From the NCBI GenBank assembly GCA_003170995.1, contig PMXT01000172.1, positions 1-8,765 on the forward strand: a stretch of DNA of 8,765 nucleotides. Direction: 5' to 3'. Under the pieces are notes generated by a model. That model ran no database searches and was not told where the DNA came from. It worked only from the letters and a program-made list of their open reading frames with translations. This document shows positions 6,467 to 8,765 of this stretch, piece by piece (position 1 is the stretch's first letter; every line of letters begins with the position of its first letter). Source of the stretch: Actinomycetota bacterium. GTDB lineage: Bacteria; Actinomycetota; Thermoleophilia; Gaiellales; Gaiellaceae. Both the position numbers and the translations under genes were made by a program.

Positions 6467-6468
6467 AT

Positions 6469-6644
6469 CCGGCGAAAGTCGGCCCGCGAAACGCGCCTAG
6501 ACTTTCGCCGGCGTACCTCGGCGCACAAGTCACCGCGCCTTCGGCGCGTGCGTCTCGCCTGCTCCCACAGGCTCGACGAGCTAGCCGTGATTGCAAACGG
6601 AGTTCGTAGTGAGTTGAGGACGGTGTTTGTGAGCCGCGCCCGCC
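6469..6644. repeat. Structured intergenic element, copy B
   Basis: Hairpin 1 has the same compound design as copy A but a different sequence: CCGGCGAAAGTC (6469-6480) pairs perfectly with GACTTTCGCCGG (6500-6511) and encloses CGCG-AAA-CGCG. After 15 nt, hairpin 2 starts at 6527 with CGCGCC-TTC-GGCGCG. Hairpin 3 follows at 6577-6606 (CGAGCT/AGTTCG, CCG/CGG), then GAGCCGCGCCCGCC at 6631-6644. It lies between the 5564-6364 gene and tRNA-Ser(GCT). Confidence 0.78.
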
Positions 6645-6661
6645 ATGTCTCTATAAAAGCC

Positions 6662-6677
6662 GGCCACCTCGGTGGCC
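6662..6677. other. Small inverted repeat upstream of tRNA-Ser(GCT)
   Basis: GGCCACC-TC-GGTGGCC is a perfect inverted repeat; as RNA it would close with a 4-nt loop. It lies between element copy B and the tRNA promoter region, after the A/T-rich TATAAAAG. Role unknown. Confidence 0.4.
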
Positions 6678-6744
6678 TCTCTTGCCGGTGTGTGGGTCGC
6701 GCGGCTAGTGGTCTCGAGTCCCGTCAGCTATTCTGAGCGCGCTC

Positions 6745-6835
6745 GGAGAAGTGGCCGAGTGGCTGAAGGCGGCGCCCTGCTAAGGCGTTAAGGGGGTACA
6801 AACCTCCTTCGAGGGTTCGAATCCCTCCTTCTCCG
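6745..6835 (+). tRNA. tRNA-Ser (anticodon GCT)
   Basis: A 91-nt type II tRNA that reads AGC/AGU codons. Acceptor GGAGAAG (6745-6751) pairs with CTTCTCC (6828-6834), with discriminator G6835. Anticodon stem GCGCC/GGCGT encloses CTGCTAA with anticodon GCT at 6779-6781. T arm is GAGGG-TTCGAAT-CCCTC. CCA is not encoded. A -10-like TATTCT lies at 6729-6734, 10 nt before the 5' end. A perfect 12-bp hairpin starts 5 nt after the gene. Confidence 0.97.
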
Positions 6836-6840
6836 CTAAT

Positions 6841-7001
6841 CAGCCGGAAATCTACGATTTCCGGCTGCGGTTTAAGTGGGCGTTGGGCCGCGCCTGCGGC
6901 GCTTGCTCAACGCGGCGTCCTAGAAGGTGGGCGAGCTAGCCGTGTGTTGCTTTGCGGGGTCCGGAGCGAGTTGGGGACGGCAGTCATGAGCCGCGCCCGC
7001 A
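6841..7001. repeat. Structured intergenic element, copy C
   Basis: Hairpin 1 is the short-loop form: CAGCCGGAAATC (6841-6852), TAC, GATTTCCGGCTG (6856-6867), a perfect 12-bp stem directly after tRNA-Ser(GCT). After 14 nt, hairpin 2 starts at 6882, with GTTGGGC/GCTCAAC outside and GCGCC-TGC-GGCGC inside. Hairpin 3 starts at CGAGCT 6932 and is less perfect and 2 nt longer inside. The end motif GAGCCGCGCCCGC runs 6988-7000. It lies between tRNA-Ser(GCT) and tRNA-Ser(CGA). Confidence 0.75.
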
Positions 7002-7103
7002 CAGGTCTGGCGCGGCGGCCCAGGAGGAAGCGCCCGCCTTGTTAACTCTGTGCAGCCTGCTCGCCATCGACTTCGAGCGGTAGTCTTCCCGCGGGACCAG
7101 CGC

Positions 7104-7192
7104 GGAGGGGTGGCAGAGCGGTCGAATGCGGCGGTCTCGAAAACCGTTACCCGTCATTCGGCGGGTCGGGAGTTCGAATCTCCCCCCCTCCG
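7104..7192 (+). tRNA. tRNA-Ser (anticodon CGA)
   Basis: An 89-nt type II tRNA for UCG. Acceptor GGAGGGG (7104-7110) pairs with CCCCTCC (7185-7191), with discriminator G7192. Anticodon stem GCGGT/ACCGT encloses CTCGAAA with anticodon CGA at 7138-7140. T arm is GGGAG-TTCGAAT-CTCCC. CCA is not encoded. A possible -10 TAGTCT lies at 7081-7086, somewhat further upstream than for the other tRNA genes. Confidence 0.97.
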
Positions 7193-7198
7193 CTTCAT

Positions 7199-7262
7199 CC
7201 GACCGACACTCGTCGTAGGCGCGAGAGTCGCAAGTGTGGCCGGGATCTCCGATCTCGGTCGG
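7199..7262 (+). terminator. Long compound hairpin behind tRNA-Ser(CGA)
   Basis: CCGACCGA (7199-7206) pairs with TCGGTCGG (7255-7262), starting 6 nt after the tRNA. The 48-nt interior holds further pairings such as ACACT/AGTGT and GCGA-GAG-TCGC. TCTTCTCTCG follows, so it may act as a terminator. It is not a copy of the A-E element family, although its position matches. Confidence 0.5.
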
Positions 7263-7422
7263 TCTTCTCTCGTTATCGCGCCTGTCACACGAAACGCATG
7301 ACGAGGCTCAGGCGTCCCCGCTCGGGGCAGACGTAATCCCTCGAATGGATAGGTCGAGCGCGCTTTAGGCTCGCCCGCGACGACCGACTACGTGGAGCGG
7401 TACTCCAAACAAAGGAACTGCG

Positions 7423-7584
7423 ATGCTTAGTCAACTTCTAGCAACTCACGAGATCCAATCAGGCGACGAGAGGCCCCCAGAAAGAGATGAGACTCACCTG
7501 ATGATCCTGATCGATCAAATGGTCCGCGAGGGGAGATCGGAGCGGGATATCGATCGAGCGGTGAGAACGGCTGCGGGACACTAA
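7423..7584 (+). CDS. Probable small protein, 53 residues
   Basis: ATG 7423 is preceded by AAGGA (7412-7416) at 6-nt spacing, and the frame runs 53 codons to TAA. The sequence starts MLSQLLATHEIQSGDERPPE. It looks like a real soluble helical protein: a charged linker, then an amphipathic stretch LMILIDQMVREGRSERDIDR followed by AVRTAAGH, where 'GRSERDI' resembles a helix-turn-helix-like or short helical-hairpin motif. I cannot name a family. It lies between tRNA-Ser(CGA) and the tRNA remnant, and a 7-bp hairpin follows 16 nt after the stop. Its neighbours are all RNA genes, so function cannot be inferred. It may be absent from automatic annotation because of its length. Confidence 0.6.
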   Translation: MLSQLLATHEIQSGDERPPERDETHLMILIDQMVREGRSERDIDRAVRTAAGH

Positions 7585-7600
7585 CGAAGCTAATCGAGAC

Positions 7601-7620
7601 GCTCGAAGAGCCTTTCGAGC
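7601..7620 (+). terminator. Hairpin after the small ORF
   Basis: GCTCGAA (7601-7607) and TTCGAGC (7614-7620) form a perfect 7-bp stem with a 6-nt loop, followed by CGTTATAG. It could end the small ORF's transcript, although the T tract is poor. Confidence 0.4.
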
Positions 7621-7760
7621 CGTTATAGATTCGGCCAGCCGCGAAATACCTCTTCCGCGATCGGGCGCATCGTCTTCAGGCTTACAAAAAGCGGAGTCAC
7701 ACTCGCGACTTTCGCGATCACACCTCTGACAACGCCGGCGAATAGGATTCATCTGGCGCC

Positions 7761-7808
7761 GCTATCGTTTGCCGGCCACGGAGAGGTGTCCGAGTTGGCC
7801 TAATCTCC
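7761..7808 (+). pseudogene. Internally deleted tRNA-Ser remnant with its promoter region
   Basis: Positions 7780-7803 are identical over 24 nt to the 5' part of tRNA-Ser(GGA) (7974-7997): acceptor GGAGAGG, TG, the D arm and the start of the D-loop exit. The sequence then jumps to TCTCC (7804-7808), the 3' acceptor strand, so the anticodon arm, variable arm and T arm are missing. The GCTATCGTTT upstream (7761-7770) matches 7955-7964 at the same distance, so the -10-like TATCGT was copied too. The remaining ends could still pair GGAGA/TCTCC. Structured element copy D follows at once. Confidence 0.85.
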
Positions 7809-7953
7809 ACCAGAAATCTGCGATTTCCGGCGGTCGTTTTGTCTGACGAGTCGCTGCGCCTTCAGCGCAAGCTCCTCGCGAGGTTCGAGAGGCGGGGCGA
7901 ACTTACCGGAATCGCGTACGGAGTTCTTGCGAAGTCGGAGACGGCGGTACTAG
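7807..7953. repeat. Structured intergenic element, copy D
   Basis: Hairpin 1 is CCACCAGAAATC (7807-7818), TGC, GATTTCCGGCGG (7822-7833), with two A-C mismatches. After about 13 nt, hairpin 2 starts at 7848 (GAGTCGCTGCGCC...), keeping the stem through changed base pairs. Hairpin 3 spans about 7898-7927 (GAACT/AGTTC outer, CCG/CGG inner). The end motif is lost. This is the most diverged copy, fittingly attached to the tRNA remnant. Confidence 0.7.
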
Positions 7954-7973
7954 CGCTATCGTTTCCGGGCCAG

Positions 7974-8063
7974 GGAGAGGTGTCCGAGTTGGCCTAAGGA
8001 GCGCGACTGGAAATCGCGTACCTGCTGAAAGGTGGGTCGCGGGTTCGAATCCCGCCCTCTCCG
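7974..8063 (+). tRNA. tRNA-Ser (anticodon GGA)
   Basis: A 90-nt type II tRNA for UCC/UCU. Acceptor GGAGAGG (7974-7980) pairs with CCTCTCC (8056-8062), with discriminator G8063. Anticodon stem CGCGA/TCGCG encloses CTGGAAA with anticodon GGA at 8009-8011. T arm is GCGGG-TTCGAAT-CCCGC. CCA is not encoded. A -10-like TATCGT lies at 7957-7962, 11 nt upstream. CTTTTTT directly follows the tRNA. Confidence 0.97.
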
Positions 8064-8070
8064 CTTTTTT

Positions 8071-8243
8071 CGCCACCGAAAATCCGCTCCCTGTCGGGAG
8101 CATGACGATTTCCGGTGGCGTGCATTTCGAAGAGTCACCGCGACTTCGTCGCGTGTGCCTCGCCTGCTCCTAAGCGCGTTGCGAGCTGACCGTGGTTGTA
8201 GGCGGAGTTCGAGATGAGTGGTTGGGGACTGCGCCTAGAGCCG
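8071..8243. repeat. Structured intergenic element, copy E
   Basis: Hairpin 1 pairs 8071-8084 with 8107-8120 (13 of 14 pairs) and encloses the perfect GCTCCC-TGTC-GGGAGC. After 11 nt, hairpin 2 starts at 8132, with the inner stem changed to CGCGAC-TTC-GTCGCG. Hairpin 3 is at 8182-8211 (CGAGCT/AGTTCG, CCG/CGG). The end motif is reduced to GAGCCG (8238-8243). It lies between tRNA-Ser(GGA) and tRNA-Val. Confidence 0.8.
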
Positions 8244-8353
8244 ATTTCGGTAGAGATGTACGTTTGAGGGGGTCAAGCCGTGGACGCGGTCGGGATCGCA
8301 GCGAGTCTCGATAGGGCCGGGCAGCTTCGAGCTCAGATAATCTCTCGCCTGGA

Positions 8354-8425
8354 GGGCGCATAGCTCAGCGGGAGAGCGCTCGCTTCACACGCGAGAGGTC
8401 GCTGGTTCAATCCCAGCTGCGCCCA
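8354..8425 (+). tRNA. tRNA-Val (anticodon CAC)
   Basis: A 72-nt type I tRNA for GUG. Acceptor GGGCGCA (8354-8360) pairs with TGCGCCC (8418-8424), with discriminator A8425. Anticodon stem CTCGC/GCGAG encloses TTCACAC with anticodon CAC at 8386-8388. T arm is GCTGG-TTCAATC-CCAGC. CCA is not encoded. GATAAT at 8336-8341, 12 nt upstream, is a good -10; no -35 is clear. Confidence 0.97.
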
Positions 8426-8436
8426 TCTCGCTTTCT

Positions 8437-8460
8437 CGGCCGGCGGGCTCCTACCGGCCG
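8437..8460 (+). terminator. GC-rich hairpin behind tRNA-Val
   Basis: CGGCCGG (8437-8443) pairs with CCGGCCG (8454-8460) around a 10-nt loop, 11 nt after the tRNA. There is no T tract, so it is either a factor-dependent stop or a processing structure. Confidence 0.4.
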
Positions 8461-8617
8461 GGCGCGGCCGGCCTACGGAGCCCCCTGACACCGCTGGTGG
8501 CACGATCCTCTCCGAAGCCGTGTCGGTAACACTGTCCTCTCCGGGCTCGCACCGCCAGCGGCGCCCCGAGAAAGCGAGAGACGATTCGGTCTTGTCCAGA
8601 CTCCGTTCGAATCAAGC

Positions 8618-8668
8618 AGCGGCTCTTACCGGCCAGGCCCGGTTTGGTGCCCGGCCGCTTTCGTTTTC
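8618..8668 (+). terminator. Possible terminator in the right-hand gene-free stretch
   Basis: AGCGGC (8618-8623) pairs with GCCGCT (8654-8659) and is followed by TTCGTTTTCT. The interior is GC-rich with a repeated GCCCGG. No gene is recognised between tRNA-Val and this point, so what it would terminate is unclear. It is the only other structure I see in the roughly 300 bases after tRNA-Val. Confidence 0.3.
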
Positions 8669-8686
8669 TCCTCGAACGCGTTGCTA

Positions 8687-8737
8687 CGATCGCATCCAAC
8701 ACATAAGAAACCAGGACCCGTCGACTGGGTGCGATCG
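8687..8737 (+). promoter_or_regulatory. Structured leader candidate before a right-edge reading frame
   Basis: CGATCGCATCCA (8687-8698) pairs with TGGGTGCGATCG (8726-8737): 12 pairs including one G-U, around a 27-nt loop. It ends where a reading frame opens toward the edge (GTG 8738 or ATG 8747), so it may be the 5' leader of the next gene. It matches no riboswitch I know. Confidence 0.35.
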
Positions 8738-8765
8738 GTGAGTGCGATGCTAGGACGCAGCGCCT
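8738..8765 (+). CDS. Possible start of a gene cut by the window edge
   Basis: From GTG 8738 (in frame with ATG 8747) the frame stays open to the last base, reading about nine codons (MSAMLGRSA). No clear ribosome site is seen. This is too little to identify, and it is noted only because a stem-loop precedes it. Confidence 0.2.

Noticed and set aside
7050..7301. Plus-strand frame 'GGVAERSNAAVSKTVTRHSAGREFESPPLRF' (and similar at 373-597)
   Set aside because: This is translation straight through a tRNA-Ser gene, not a protein.
7459..7752. 97-codon minus-strand frame with several cysteines
   Set aside because: The CxxC-like spacing caught my eye, but the frame overlaps the better-supported small plus-strand gene and has no ribosome site or coherent domain.
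7761..7997. tRNA duplication as attachment sites of an integrated element
   Set aside because: Integrases usually duplicate the tRNA 3' end. Here the 5' end and promoter are duplicated, only about 190 bp apart, and no integrase is present.
7956..8138. Minus-strand frame containing 'RGRDSNPRPTFQQV', and the overlapping frame at 7903-8103 with 'AGFEPATHLSAG'
   Set aside because: These are antisense translations of tRNA-Ser(GGA), a well-known false annotation. There is no ribosome site, and the region is fully explained by the tRNA.

Overview
The window is GC-rich, with GTG starts, tRNA genes lacking an encoded CCA and tightly packed genes. It most resembles a high-GC actinobacterium, and my guess is the Thermoleophilia (Solirubrobacterales/Gaiellales). 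That placement rests on general character and protein style, not on a search.

Layout. The 3' end of serS (seryl-tRNA synthetase) enters from the left and is followed by tRNA-Ser(UGA). A gene-poor stretch then leads to a secreted protein of unknown family (1109-2056), which has a good promoter and a perfect palindrome at the predicted transcription start. Two minus-strand genes follow. The first is a stand-alone AICAR transformylase (2158-3339), a purine-synthesis enzyme whose leader contains a clear ZTP/ZMP (pfl) riboswitch on the minus strand (about 3370-3460). The second is a FabF-type 3-ketoacyl-ACP synthase (3702-4934). Between them lie two diverged direct copies of a palindrome-bearing repeat, each linked to the last bases of fabF.

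From 5043 everything reads on the plus strand: a GroES-like co-chaperonin, an unrecognised protein with a possible nuclease-like core and a C-terminal helix-rich domain (5564-6364), tRNA-Ser(GCU), tRNA-Ser(CGA), a probable 53-residue protein (7423-7584), an internally deleted tRNA-Ser remnant, tRNA-Ser(GGA) and tRNA-Val(CAC). Together with tRNA-Ser(UGA), all four bacterial serine isoacceptors lie in one orientation within 7.6 kb of serS.

The most unusual content is a family of five structured intergenic elements (5338-5522, 6469-6644, 6841-7001, 7807-7953, 8071-8243). Each has a long-stem, usually compound hairpin, 11-15 nt of spacer, a 30-nt hairpin, a second 30-nt hairpin exactly 60 nt downstream of a fixed point, and in most copies a closing GAGCCGCGCCCGC motif. 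Stem positions differ between copies in a compensatory way, so base pairing appears to be conserved. I do not recognise the family. The other two tRNA-Ser genes are also followed at once by long compound hairpins of unrelated sequence.
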